Below, piece after piece: positions 25,157 to 33,603 of a DNA stretch of 41,926 nt. Where the stretch lies: assembly GCA_946622085.1 (NCBI GenBank), contig CAMOPD010000002.1:1-41926 (forward strand), given 5' to 3'. A program made the position numbers and the translations under genes. The notes beneath the pieces are model-generated. The model was not told the DNA's origin. It ran no database searches and worked only from the letters and a program-made list of their open reading frames with translations. The stretch is from an uncultured Prevotellaceae bacterium (GTDB taxonomy: Bacteria > Bacteroidota > Bacteroidia > Bacteroidales > Bacteroidaceae). How positions within the stretch are numbered: position 1 is the stretch's first letter; every line of letters begins with the position of its first letter.

Positions 25157-27604
25157 ATGAAAAAGCTATTTCAATATATTGGCTGCGCGCTGCTTGCCGG
25201 ACTGGCCTTTACGGCCTGCTCGCCCGAGAGCTTCGATGGCGCAGACCAGACGAAGATACCAACCGTTGCCGGTCAGGACTTCACCATGGAAGTAGATCAG
25301 GAAGTCAACCAGGTGAGCGTCAGCTATCCTGAGACGGCAGGAGTCTATCCCATCTGGATATTCAATGGTGCCACCTATTCCACGCTGAACAAGGCTGGCT
25401 GGGCCAACACCAACGCCGGCACGTATACGGTGGAAATGAAACTGGCCAACCGCCATGGCGTCAGCCAGGGAACACTGAAGAAGACCTTCACCTTCAACGA
25501 GACGAAGGTCAACTATACCAGCCTGCTCAACCGCATTGCCGGCAAGGAGTGGCGCATCGACAGCGCCGAGCCTGCCCACATGGCCTGTGGCCCCTATGGC
25601 GGCGACGGCACGGGGTGGTGGAGTGCTGCTCCCAATGAGAAGAAAGACTTCGGCGTCTACGACGACCGCATCTCCTTTGTGGCCGAGAGTACGGTGGGCG
25701 GAGCGTTCACCTATAATCCCGGCGACGACGGCAACACCTATATTAATATAGGCTGCTCGCTCTGGGACAACGGCGGTGCCACAGCCGACTTCGACATGGC
25801 CAACCAGACGCAGACGTCCTCGTTCGAATTCAAGCGCGGACAGTGGACCGACAGCGAGGGCCAGGTTGTCGATGTGGACTATCTGGTGCTGGCTCCCAAC
25901 ACGTTCTTCCCCTACATCAGCAGCGACGACCAGTATCAGTCTCCCCGCTTCCGCATCGAGACGCTCACGGCCACCAAGATGGTGCTCGTATACGAGAAGC
26001 CCGACCAGAGCATCTCCTGGCGATTCATCTTCACCAGCAAGGAAGGCGAGAAGGCCTTCGAGGGATTTGATGCCAACAGTCAGTTCAACCTGTGGAAGGG
26101 CATCACGCCCACCATGTCGTTCCACTTCCAGCCCGGATGGGCCGACGTGCGCACCGGCGAGATGGAAGGCTCGTTCACGGCTGGCGACAACGACTATACC
26201 GTCAGCGTGCCCGATGCGTGCAACGATCGCTGGCAGGCACAGATGCACTTCCACACCAACCTCACCACCTCGGCTGCCAACCACTACGACTTCTCGTGCA
26301 TACTCAATGCCGACCGCGACATCGACGGCGTGACGCTGAAGCTCACGCAGGAAGACGATGCAGAGGCCATGATTGACGTGGCCGACATCAGCCTCAAGGC
26401 CGGAGAAGACTTCGTGTTCTGGAAGAGCGACCTCGAGGGCATCGACCTCAATCAGGTGAAACTCGTCTTCGACTTCGGACATGCCTCTGAGCCCACCACC
26501 GTCAACGTGCGCAACATCGTGCTGAAGGATCATGCCAACGACGATGGCACCGTGCTCCCCTCCGACGGCGATGACACGCCGGCCGTTTCGTGGGTGGCAG
26601 TGGATTCTCCCGACAACCTGGGAGCCGAGTTCAACAAGATAGGAACCATGCAGTTCTGGTGGGCCGATGCCGGCTGGGGACAGATTGGCGACCCGCAATT
26701 CTCTTATAGCAACGGCGTCTACACCATCACCGCCACCGAAAACGGCGGCAGCGAGTGGCAGGCACAAAACTCCATCCACAACGCCACGGTGAACATCGAG
26801 GCCGGACAGCTCTATGACATCCGTGCCAAGATTGAAGCCAGCGACGCACTGGGACGCTACACGTTCAAGATATGCGACGAGGGCGACGACGAAAATACGC
26901 TGGTCTACAATGGCCAGCTGACGCTGGAGCCGGGCGAGAACTACGTGGAGTTCATCGGCGTGAAGGCCCAGAAGAACGGTGCCGACACAGGCTTTGAGAA
27001 GGCCAAGCTCTTCATCGACCTCGGCGGTGCTCCCGTGGGCTTCGAGCTCTCCCTGAGCGACATCATCATCCAGAAGCACAGCGAAGGCGGTGCTGGCGGC
27101 AGCGGCCTGAGCTACGACAGCGACGCCAATCTCTGGAAGAATGTAGATAGTGGCGACGGGCTCGTAGGCGTCTCTCCCTGGTTTGCCAACCAGAGCTGGG
27201 CGCAGATTGCCGACCCCGAATGGTCGCACAGCGGCAAGACGTGGTCGCTCACGCTGCCTGCCGAGATGGGTTCCTCTCAGTGGCAGGGCCAGTTCCCCAT
27301 CCACACCAATATTGCCACGAAGCAGGCCGACAAGTACAGCTTCTCGTGCACGCTGCTGGCCGACAACGACTGCGAAGGCGTCACCATCAAGCTCACCGAG
27401 AGCGACGACGACCAGAAGCACGACTCCAACTTCTACTTTGCCGAGCGTCATGACCTCAAGGCCGGCGAGCCCTACGTCTACACCGTGAAGGGAGCCACGC
27501 TGCCCCTCAACGACGCCCATGCACTCTCGCTGTTCTTCGACTTCGGCGGTTCGCCCGTCGGCACCTATGTTGAAATCAGCGACATCATTCTCATCAAGGA
27601 ATAG
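25157..27604 (+). CDS. surface glycan-binding lipoprotein with tandem CBM-like domains, 815 aa
   Basis: A lipoprotein signal ends 'LAFTAC' (Cys21). Residues of about 30-110 look like a PKD/Ig-like domain. A beta domain follows with 'WWSAAPNEKKDFGVYDDRISF' (similar to C-terminal domains of Bacteroides glycan-binding proteins). Then come three similar modules of about 150-170 residues, near 310-470, 495-650 and 665-815. Each has a 'W...W.Q' core ('DRWQAQMHFHTN', 'SEWQAQNSIHN', 'SQWQGQFPIHTN') and ends in a strand like 'LFFDFGGSPVGTYVEISDII'. This resembles CBM4/9-type jelly rolls. Position after SusD marks it as the SusE/SGBP-B equivalent, which binds polysaccharide at the surface. Three tandem modules should raise avidity for long glucan. 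Confidence 0.85.
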   Translation: MKKLFQYIGCALLAGLAFTACSPESFDGADQTKIPTVAGQDFTMEVDQEVNQVSVSYPETAGVYPIWIFNGATYSTLNKAGWANTNAGTYTVEMKLANRHGVSQGTLKKTFTFNETKVNYTSLLNRIAGKEWRIDSAEPAHMACGPYGGDGTGWWSAAPNEKKDFGVYDDRISFVAESTVGGAFTYNPGDDGNTYINIGCSLWDNGGATADFDMANQTQTSSFEFKRGQWTDSEGQVVDVDYLVLAPNTFFPYISSDDQYQSPRFRIETLTATKMVLVYEKPDQSISWRFIFTSKEGEKAFEGFDANSQFNLWKGITPTMSFHFQPGWADVRTGEMEGSFTAGDNDYTVSVPDACNDRWQAQMHFHTNLTTSAANHYDFSCILNADRDIDGVTLKLTQEDDAEAMIDVADISLKAGEDFVFWKSDLEGIDLNQVKLVFDFGHASEPTTVNVRNIVLKDHANDDGTVLPSDGDDTPAVSWVAVDSPDNLGAEFNKIGTMQFWWADAGWGQIGDPQFSYSNGVYTITATENGGSEWQAQNSIHNATVNIEAGQLYDIRAKIEASDALGRYTFKICDEGDDENTLVYNGQLTLEPGENYVEFIGVKAQKNGADTGFEKAKLFIDLGGAPVGFELSLSDIIIQKHSEGGAGGSGLSYDSDANLWKNVDSGDGLVGVSPWFANQSWAQIADPEWSHSGKTWSLTLPAEMGSSQWQGQFPIHTNIATKQADKYSFSCTLLADNDCEGVTIKLTESDDDQKHDSNFYFAERHDLKAGEPYVYTVKGATLPLNDAHALSLFFDFGGSPVGTYVEISDIILIKE

Positions 27605-27654
27605 ACAGTTCTTAACATTTCAAACAACGATTACATTTTAAACAATCAATAGCA

Positions 27655-28764
27655 ATGAAGAAGATGTTTATATATTCATTACTGATGGTCTGCTCCGGGC
27701 TGATGGCCAGTTGCGGCGACGACACCTATAACATGCCAGGCGAACCGGCCCCCAATGCCACCATAACCAGCTCGAAGGAGAGCTTCAGTGCAGCCTACGA
27801 GGGAGAGTCCTTCACGCTCGAAGCCACCACCACGGCTGCCGAATGGAACGCCTACAGCAACGAAGAGTGGATCAGCGTGAGCACGGAGAATACTGCCTCA
27901 AAGTCGGGAACCGTCGTCGTGACGGTTTCCGAGAACCCTGACCCCTATGCACGTCAGGGCTCTGTCATCATCATGTCGGGCACCGCCCGCAAATACATTC
28001 CCGTGGCTCAGGAGGCGGCTCCCAAGTCGGCCTACAATGCTCCCGAAGGCTATTCGCTGGTGTGGCACGACGAGTTCGACGAGGGCTCAGAGCTCAATGC
28101 CAACGACTGGACCCACGAGGTGTGGGGCAAGGGCACGGTGAACGATGAGAAACAATACTACGTGAACCACGTCACCCCCGCCGGGGCCAAGGTGACCGAA
28201 ATCAAGGACGGCAAGCTCCGCATCAACTGTCTTCTGGAGGACGGCAAGGTGTATTCAGGCCGAGTCTATGCCAAGGTGAAGGAAGGCTGGACCTACGGCT
28301 ACATCGAGGCCTCCATCAAGCTCCCCAAGGGCAAGGGCACGTGGCCTGCCTTCTGGATGATGCCCGTGAACTTCAAGTCATGGCCGGCCGACGGCGAAAT
28401 AGACATCATGGAAGAGGTGGGCGGACACCCCAACTACGTCAGCAGCTCGCTGCATGCCAATGCCCACGTGCACAGCAACAACACGCAGGTGACCCACGAG
28501 ATGTATCTTGAAGGTGCCGAAGACGACTTCCACACCTATGCCATACAATGGACGCACGAGAACATCACCACCTACGTCGACGGCCAGGTGCAGCTCTCTT
28601 ACGACAACCGCGGACTGGGCCGCGACGACTGGCCCTACGACGATCCGTTCTACGTCATCCTCAATCTGGCCTGGGGCGGCACGTGGGGCGGCACCTACGG
28701 CATCGACGAGAGTGCCTTGCCCTGCACCATGGAGATTGACTACGTTCGCGTATTCCAGAAGTAA
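27655..28764 (+). CDS. BACON-GH16 endo-beta-glucanase lipoprotein, 369 aa
   Basis: A lipoprotein signal ends 'GLMASC' (Cys20) with GDD after it, which suits surface exposure. Residues of about 38-122 form a BACON domain ('EWNAYSNEEWISVSTENTAS'). The GH16 jelly roll follows, beginning 'YSLVWHDEFDEGSELNANDW' and holding the catalytic signature 'GEIDIMEEVG' with nucleophile Glu248, Asp250 and acid/base Glu253. The ExDxxE form with the extra Met is that of beta-1,3(4)-glucanases and laminarinases rather than agarases or carrageenases. It should cut mixed-linkage beta-glucan or laminarin at the cell surface. It follows the binding-protein gene by 50 bases with no promoter between. Confidence 0.93.
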   Translation: MKKMFIYSLLMVCSGLMASCGDDTYNMPGEPAPNATITSSKESFSAAYEGESFTLEATTTAAEWNAYSNEEWISVSTENTASKSGTVVVTVSENPDPYARQGSVIIMSGTARKYIPVAQEAAPKSAYNAPEGYSLVWHDEFDEGSELNANDWTHEVWGKGTVNDEKQYYVNHVTPAGAKVTEIKDGKLRINCLLEDGKVYSGRVYAKVKEGWTYGYIEASIKLPKGKGTWPAFWMMPVNFKSWPADGEIDIMEEVGGHPNYVSSSLHANAHVHSNNTQVTHEMYLEGAEDDFHTYAIQWTHENITTYVDGQVQLSYDNRGLGRDDWPYDDPFYVILNLAWGGTWGGTYGIDESALPCTMEIDYVRVFQK

Positions 28765-28797
28765 ACGTTTTTAGGGTAATGTGAACAAAGAGTACAT

Positions 28798-28946
28798 GGA
28801 GTTTTCAAGGAGTTCAGAGTTACGAGTGACAAGTTTTGAGTTTGAAATAGCCTTATGCGCCAAAAGTAATCACAACTCGTCATTCGTAGCTCGTAACTCC
28901 GAACTCCTTGAACTCCCTGGACTCCTATAAACTCCTTGAACACCTT
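28798..28946. repeat. inverted repeat (CTCCTTGAACTCC family) between GH16 and GH3 genes
   Basis: The left arm 28798-28827 (starting GGAGTTTTCAAGGAGTTC) pairs with the right arm 28890-28916 (CTCGTAACTCCGAACTCC...). A further ACTCCTTGAAC unit reaches to 4 bases before the GH3 ATG. It shares its inner GAGTTACGAGCTACGAATGAC (minus strand) with the element at 19254-19365. The structure can fold in the mRNA and could reduce read-through or translation of the GH3 gene. Confidence 0.7.
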
Positions 28947-31208
28947 ATGAAGAAACTATTCCTTTCGGCAGTCGTGGCTATGGCTTGGCTGACTGCCGCT
29001 ACCCAGACTACGCCCGTCTATCTGGACGAAAGCCGACCCGTGGAAGAGCGTATCGACGACGCGCTGAGCCGCATGACGCTCGACGAGAAGATAGCCGTCA
29101 TCCACGCTCAGAGCAAGTTCTCATCGCCCGGCGTCCGACGGCTGGGATTCCGCGACTTCTGGACCGACGACGGGCCTCACGGCGTGCGCCCCGACGTGCT
29201 CTGGGACGAATGGGAGCAGGCCGGACAAACCAACGACTCGTGCGTGGCCTTCCCCGCGCTGACGTGCCTGGCCGCCACGTGGAACCCCGCCCTCGCGCGC
29301 CTCTACGGAGTGAGCCTTGGCGAAGAGGCCCGCTATCGTGGCAAGGACATGATTCTCGGCCCCGGCGTCAACATACTGCGCACGCCGCTCTGCGGCCGCA
29401 ACTTCGAGTATATGGGCGAAGACCCCTTCCTCGCTTCGCGCATGGTGGTGCCCTATGTGCAGGGCTTGCAGTCGCAGGGCGTGGCTGCCTGCGTGAAGCA
29501 CTACGCGCTGAACAACGATGAAGACTTCCGCCATCAGGTGAACGTCATCGTCGGCGACCGTGCCCTCCACGAAATCTATCTCCCAGCCTTTCGCGCTGCC
29601 ATCGTCGAGGGCGGAGCGTGGGGCATCATGGGAGCCTACAATCTCTATCAGAACCAACACAATTGCCATAATGCCACGCTGCTCAACAAGATTCTGAAGG
29701 GCGACTGGCAGTTCGACGGCGTCGTGGTGAGCGACTGGGGCGGATGCCACGACACCTACGAGGCCGTGCACAACGGGCTCGACATGGAGTTCGGCACCTG
29801 GACCGACGGACTCACCATGGGCGCCACCAATGCCTACGACATGTATCACCTGGCCAACGCCTACAAGCAGGGCATCAAGGAGGGAAAATACACCACCAAG
29901 GAGCTCGACGAGAAGGTGCGCCGCGTGTTGCGGCTCTTCTTCCGCACCACTATGAACCGCCAGCGTCCGCTGGGCTTCCTCTGCTCGGAGAGCCATTACG
30001 AGGCCGCGCGGCAGATAGCCACCGAGGGCATCGTGCTCCTGCGCAACGAGCGGGTGGGGGGCAGGAAAGGCGCGCCCGTGCTGCCGCTCCGTCTGTCCAC
30101 CATGAAACGCCTGTTGGTGGTGGGCGAGAACGCCATCAAGATGATGACCGTGGGCGGCGGCTCGTCGTCGCTCAAGGTGCAGCGCGAGGTGCTGCCCCTC
30201 GACGCCCTGCAGCAGCTGTGCGCCAGCCAGGGCGTGCAGTGCGACTACGCCCGTGGCTACGTGGGCGACACCGTCCAGAGCTACAACGGAGTCACCGTGG
30301 GGCGCAGCCTCTACGACCTGCGAACGGCGCAGGAGCTCATCAGCGAAGCCGTGGAGAAAGCCCGCGGAGCCGACTGCGTCATAGTCTTCGGCGGGCTCAA
30401 CAAGAGCAGCTATCAGGACTGCGAGGGCACCGATCGCAAGAACTACGGACTGCCTTACGGCCAGGATGCGCTCGTGGAAGCGCTCGCCAAGGCCAATCCG
30501 CGGCTGGTGTTCGTCAATATCTCGGGCAATCCCGTGGCCATGCCCTGGCTGCAGCGCGTGCCCGCGGTGGTGCAGGGCTGGTTCATTGGCTCGGAGGCCG
30601 GTCATGCGCTGGCCGACGTGCTCACGGGCCGCGCCAACCCCTCGGGCAAGCTGCCCTTCACGTGGTGGCAGTCGCTCGGCGACGTGCCTGCCCATCGGCT
30701 GGGGGCCTATCCCGGCACGTGGCGCGCCGACGAGAAGATCATCGACGAGGAGTATAAGGAAGGCCTCTACGTGGGCTACAGGGGCGTCGACCACTTTGGT
30801 GTGAAGCCGCTCTTCGCCTTTGGCCACGGACTGAGCTACACCACCTTCCGTCTGGGCAAGGCTACGGCCAACCGGCCGCGGCTGCACCAGGGCGATAGCC
30901 TCACCTTCAGCATCGACGTCACCAACACCGGCAGCCAAGCCGGTGCCGAGGTGGTGCAACTCTACGTGAGCCACCTGAAGCCAGCCTTGCCACGGCCCAA
31001 GAAAGAGCTCAAGGCTTTCCGGAAGGTGGAGCTGCAGCCCGGCGAGACGCGCCGCGTCAGCCTCACCATCGGCACCGACGCCCTCAGCTACTACGACGAC
31101 CGGCAGCAGCAGTGGACAGCCGAGCCCGGCAGCTACCAGGCGCTCATCGGAACTGCCTCCGACCGCCTCGCCGCCGTCGTCAACTTCACGTTGGAGGCCT
31201 ACAAGTAA
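28947..31208 (+). CDS. GH3 beta-glucosidase, 753 aa
   Basis: ATG 28947 (MKKLFLSAVVAMAWLTAATQ) is preferred over the track's 28908, because it gives a clean signal peptide and the earlier 13 codons are repeat sequence. The N-terminal barrel has 'GFRDFWTDDGPHGVRPDV' and the nucleophile motif 'VVVSDWGG' (Asp263). The second domain has 'GKLPFTWWQSLGDVP' and 'FAFGHGLSYTTF', and a C-terminal FnIII-like domain ends the protein. This is the standard three-domain GH3 layout. There is no lipobox, so it should be periplasmic and release glucose from imported beta-gluco-oligosaccharides. It is the last enzyme gene of the PUL and is separated from GH16 by a 182-base repeat-filled gap. Confidence 0.93.
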   Translation: MKKLFLSAVVAMAWLTAATQTTPVYLDESRPVEERIDDALSRMTLDEKIAVIHAQSKFSSPGVRRLGFRDFWTDDGPHGVRPDVLWDEWEQAGQTNDSCVAFPALTCLAATWNPALARLYGVSLGEEARYRGKDMILGPGVNILRTPLCGRNFEYMGEDPFLASRMVVPYVQGLQSQGVAACVKHYALNNDEDFRHQVNVIVGDRALHEIYLPAFRAAIVEGGAWGIMGAYNLYQNQHNCHNATLLNKILKGDWQFDGVVVSDWGGCHDTYEAVHNGLDMEFGTWTDGLTMGATNAYDMYHLANAYKQGIKEGKYTTKELDEKVRRVLRLFFRTTMNRQRPLGFLCSESHYEAARQIATEGIVLLRNERVGGRKGAPVLPLRLSTMKRLLVVGENAIKMMTVGGGSSSLKVQREVLPLDALQQLCASQGVQCDYARGYVGDTVQSYNGVTVGRSLYDLRTAQELISEAVEKARGADCVIVFGGLNKSSYQDCEGTDRKNYGLPYGQDALVEALAKANPRLVFVNISGNPVAMPWLQRVPAVVQGWFIGSEAGHALADVLTGRANPSGKLPFTWWQSLGDVPAHRLGAYPGTWRADEKIIDEEYKEGLYVGYRGVDHFGVKPLFAFGHGLSYTTFRLGKATANRPRLHQGDSLTFSIDVTNTGSQAGAEVVQLYVSHLKPALPRPKKELKAFRKVELQPGETRRVSLTIGTDALSYYDDRQQQWTAEPGSYQALIGTASDRLAAVVNFTLEAYK

Positions 31209-31300
31209 TAGCAGAGCTACGAGTTCAGAGGCGTGATAACTATTCGTGCTTAAGAAAACAAATCCATTCCCGCTGTTTACATTCGGTAGTGGGTTTGTCT

Positions 31301-31345
31301 GTTTCCACATAGGGGCGTGCCATCGGCACGCCCCTATGTGGAAAC
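31301..31345. repeat. perfect 21-bp hairpin with 3-base loop
   Basis: GTTTCCACATAGGGGCGTGC... pairs perfectly over 21 bp with its inverted copy around an ATC loop. No T-tract follows, so it is not a standard terminator. A degenerate counterpart (GTAGGGACGCGCCTAC) lies at the matching distance from copy A of the 208-bp element, so it appears to be part of the same larger unit. Confidence 0.8.
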
Positions 31346-31375
31346 GTGCTAAACAACCCATGGAGATGCTCTTGG

Positions 31376-31583
31376 TTTTGTAAAATAATTTCATAACTTT
31401 TTCACCCCTTCCAGCACCCTTCCGTAAAGTGCTGAAAATCAGTATCGGGAAGTGAGAACGCCACTTACGATGAGTAAGCACGCCACTCACGCCTCGTAAG
31501 CACGCCATTTACTCATCGTGAGTGGCGTGCTTACTAAATGGAAATGAACGGGCGCATCCCTATTATGTAAAAATAATTCAAAG
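31376..31583 (+). repeat. 208-bp dispersed element, copy B
   Basis: It is flanked by 21-bp direct repeats of TTTTGTAAAAATAATTCACAA type. The core has three CGCCA[C/T] half-sites at 31459, 31481 and 31503 (exact 22-bp spacing), followed by one inverted copy. It aligns without gaps to the reverse complement of copy A. It lies between the GH3 gene and the promoter of the regulator gene. Confidence 0.85.
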
Positions 31584-31734
31584 TAAATATAGCTGTCATC
31601 CTGGCGGCTGATTCCTGTTGATGTGTGGTGATATGGTGGTGTTTTCGTTGGCGCCGGGGTAAAGGTGGTGAATAATGACTTCCCCCTCAGCTGATTTCTC
31701 GTCTCGCCGTAGCTCGAACTATCTGCGAGTTTTT

Positions 31735-31766
31735 TTTGCCCGTTTCCTTTTTTATTGTTATATTTG
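31735..31766 (+). promoter_or_regulatory. Bacteroidetes promoter for the TPR-HTH regulator
   Basis: TTTG at 31735-31738, 20 bases, then TATATTTG at 31759-31766 is an exact match. The ORF-track start (31736) lies inside it, so translation must start downstream at 31793. The leader is about 20 bases. Confidence 0.75.
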
Positions 31767-31792
31767 CGTCGAATTGTTTTTCCCCCTGTGCC

Positions 31793-33427
31793 ATGAGAAA
31801 ACTCCTGATAATGCTTTTCTGTGGGCTGTGCCTCTCGGCGGGTGCCCATCAGCGCATGCTCGACTCCATCTATCGGCAGCTCGACGAGGCCATCGGGCTC
31901 AGTGCCACGTATGTGGCCGAGAAGCAGAAGGCCATCTCGGGCTTGCGCCGACGGCTGGCAGCGGCTGGCAGCGACGGCGAGCGCTATGTGCTGTCGCGCC
32001 AGCTCTACGACGAATACATGCCCTACGTCACCGACTCGGCCATCGTCTACGTGCAGCTGGCCGCCACGCTGGCCGAGCGCATGGGACGGCCGTCGACGGC
32101 GGGCGAGTGCCGGGCGCTGCTGGCGCTGCAATGCAGCAATTCGGGCATGTTCGACGAGGCGCAGGCGGTGCTCAGGATGGTAGACCCCGCGAGGCTCGAC
32201 ACGGCAGCCCTGGGGCGCTACTACGAGGCCTGCCACCACGTCTACGGCGAGCTGGCGTTCTACTCGCGTGTGCCCGACATGAAACGGCTCTATGAGCAGC
32301 GGGCGGCGGAGTATGGTGAGAGGATGCTCGCCGTGCTGCCGCCGGAGAGTGATGCGAGCATCGTGGAACGCGAGCGCGCGCTGCTCAATGCGGGGCGGCT
32401 GAGGGAGTCGATGGCGCTCAACGACGCGTGGCTGCGGCAGGTGGAACCCGGCAGCCACCGCTTTGCGCTGACGGCCCTCTACCGCTATCTGGAGTATAAG
32501 GCGGCGGGCGACACGGTGCAGATGATGCGCTGGATAGCCGAGTCGGCGCTGGCCGACGTGCGCAATGCCGTGATGAACCAGGGCTCGATGTGGGAGATTG
32601 CCAACCAGCTGATGCTGCAGGGCGACAACGAGCGCGCCTACCGATATGTGAGCTTTGCCAGCGACTGCGCCAACCGCTTCGGCTCGCGCGTGCGCAACTG
32701 GCAGCTGTCGCCCTTGCTTACCGCCGTCGACCGCAACTGGCAGTTGCACAACGGGCGCACCACGCGCCAGCTGCGATGGATGCTCGCGGCCATCAGCGTG
32801 CTGGCCTTGCTGGTGGTGGCCATGCTGCTCTACGTGAACCGGCAACGGCGCAAACTGGCCGACGCGCGCGACGAGCTGCACCACTCGAACGTGCAGCTGA
32901 GAGACAGCAATGAACAGCTGCGACAGCTCAACGAACGGCTCTCGGGGCTCAACGGGCAGCTCTCGGAGGCTAACCGGGTGAAGGAGGCTTACATTGGCCG
33001 CTTCCTGCGACTGTGCTCGCTCTACATAGACAAGATGGACCAGATGCGCAAGCGTGTGAACAAGATGCTGAAGAACCGCGACTTCGAGGAACTGCAGAAG
33101 CTGGCACGGTCGGTAGAGATGAAAGACCGCGAGCTGGACGAGCTCTACGAGAACTTCGACTCGGCCTTCCTGCAGCTCTTCCCGCATTTCGTCGACGACT
33201 TCAACGCGCTGCTCAGGCCCGAGGAGCGCATTGTGCTCTCGGCGAAAAACCGGCTGAACACCAGCATTCGCATCTTTGCGCTCATCAGGCTGGGAATAGA
33301 CGACTCGTCGAAGATTGCAGAATTCCTGCACTACTCGGTGAACACCATATATAATTATCGTGCGCGCGTGAAGAACGGTGCCCTGGACAATAGGGAGGAG
33401 TTTGAGCAGCGGGTGAAGCGGCTTTGA
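31793..33427 (+). CDS. membrane-anchored TPR-HTH regulator (DUF6377-like), 544 aa
   Basis: ATG 31793 (MRKLLIMLFCGLCLSAGAHQ) gives a signal peptide and lies just after the promoter. Residues of about 25-320 are helical and TPR-like and would be periplasmic. A transmembrane helix follows at about 329-350 ('WMLAAISVLALLVVAMLLYV'), then a coiled coil ('RDELHHSNVQLRDSNEQLRQ') and a C-terminal helical domain. The end 'IAEFLHYSVNTIYNYRARVK' is a LuxR-like helix-turn-helix. The arrangement fits the Bacteroidetes family I know as DUF6377: periplasmic sensing with a cytoplasmic DNA-binding head. Position right after the PUL, in the same direction, makes it the best candidate for its regulator. No hybrid two-component sensor or ECF/anti-sigma pair is present. 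Its actual targets are unproven. Confidence 0.75.
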   Translation: MRKLLIMLFCGLCLSAGAHQRMLDSIYRQLDEAIGLSATYVAEKQKAISGLRRRLAAAGSDGERYVLSRQLYDEYMPYVTDSAIVYVQLAATLAERMGRPSTAGECRALLALQCSNSGMFDEAQAVLRMVDPARLDTAALGRYYEACHHVYGELAFYSRVPDMKRLYEQRAAEYGERMLAVLPPESDASIVERERALLNAGRLRESMALNDAWLRQVEPGSHRFALTALYRYLEYKAAGDTVQMMRWIAESALADVRNAVMNQGSMWEIANQLMLQGDNERAYRYVSFASDCANRFGSRVRNWQLSPLLTAVDRNWQLHNGRTTRQLRWMLAAISVLALLVVAMLLYVNRQRRKLADARDELHHSNVQLRDSNEQLRQLNERLSGLNGQLSEANRVKEAYIGRFLRLCSLYIDKMDQMRKRVNKMLKNRDFEELQKLARSVEMKDRELDELYENFDSAFLQLFPHFVDDFNALLRPEERIVLSAKNRLNTSIRIFALIRLGIDDSSKIAEFLHYSVNTIYNYRARVKNGALDNREEFEQRVKRL

Positions 33428-33562
33428 GCGGGGCGCGGGGCTGGGGGATGCGATTCCCCAAAGCTGCACTCGGCGGGGGGGCTGATAATGGTAAATGGTA
33501 AGCAAAAGGAGGTTTTTCTCTACATTTTTTACATTTTTATGCTTCGTTTCGTTTCTTTTTGT

Positions 33563-33570
33563 TACTTTTG
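33563..33570 (+). promoter_or_regulatory. -7 element (TACTTTTG) of the redox/envelope operon
   Basis: TACTTTTG lies 33 bases before the TlpA-like ATG. The -33 region (TTCG) is a poor match. It would start a transcript covering five genes up to the terminator at 39463. Confidence 0.55.
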
Positions 33571-33603
33571 TAGCCGTAATAACGAACAAAAAAACGAAAC
33601 CAA

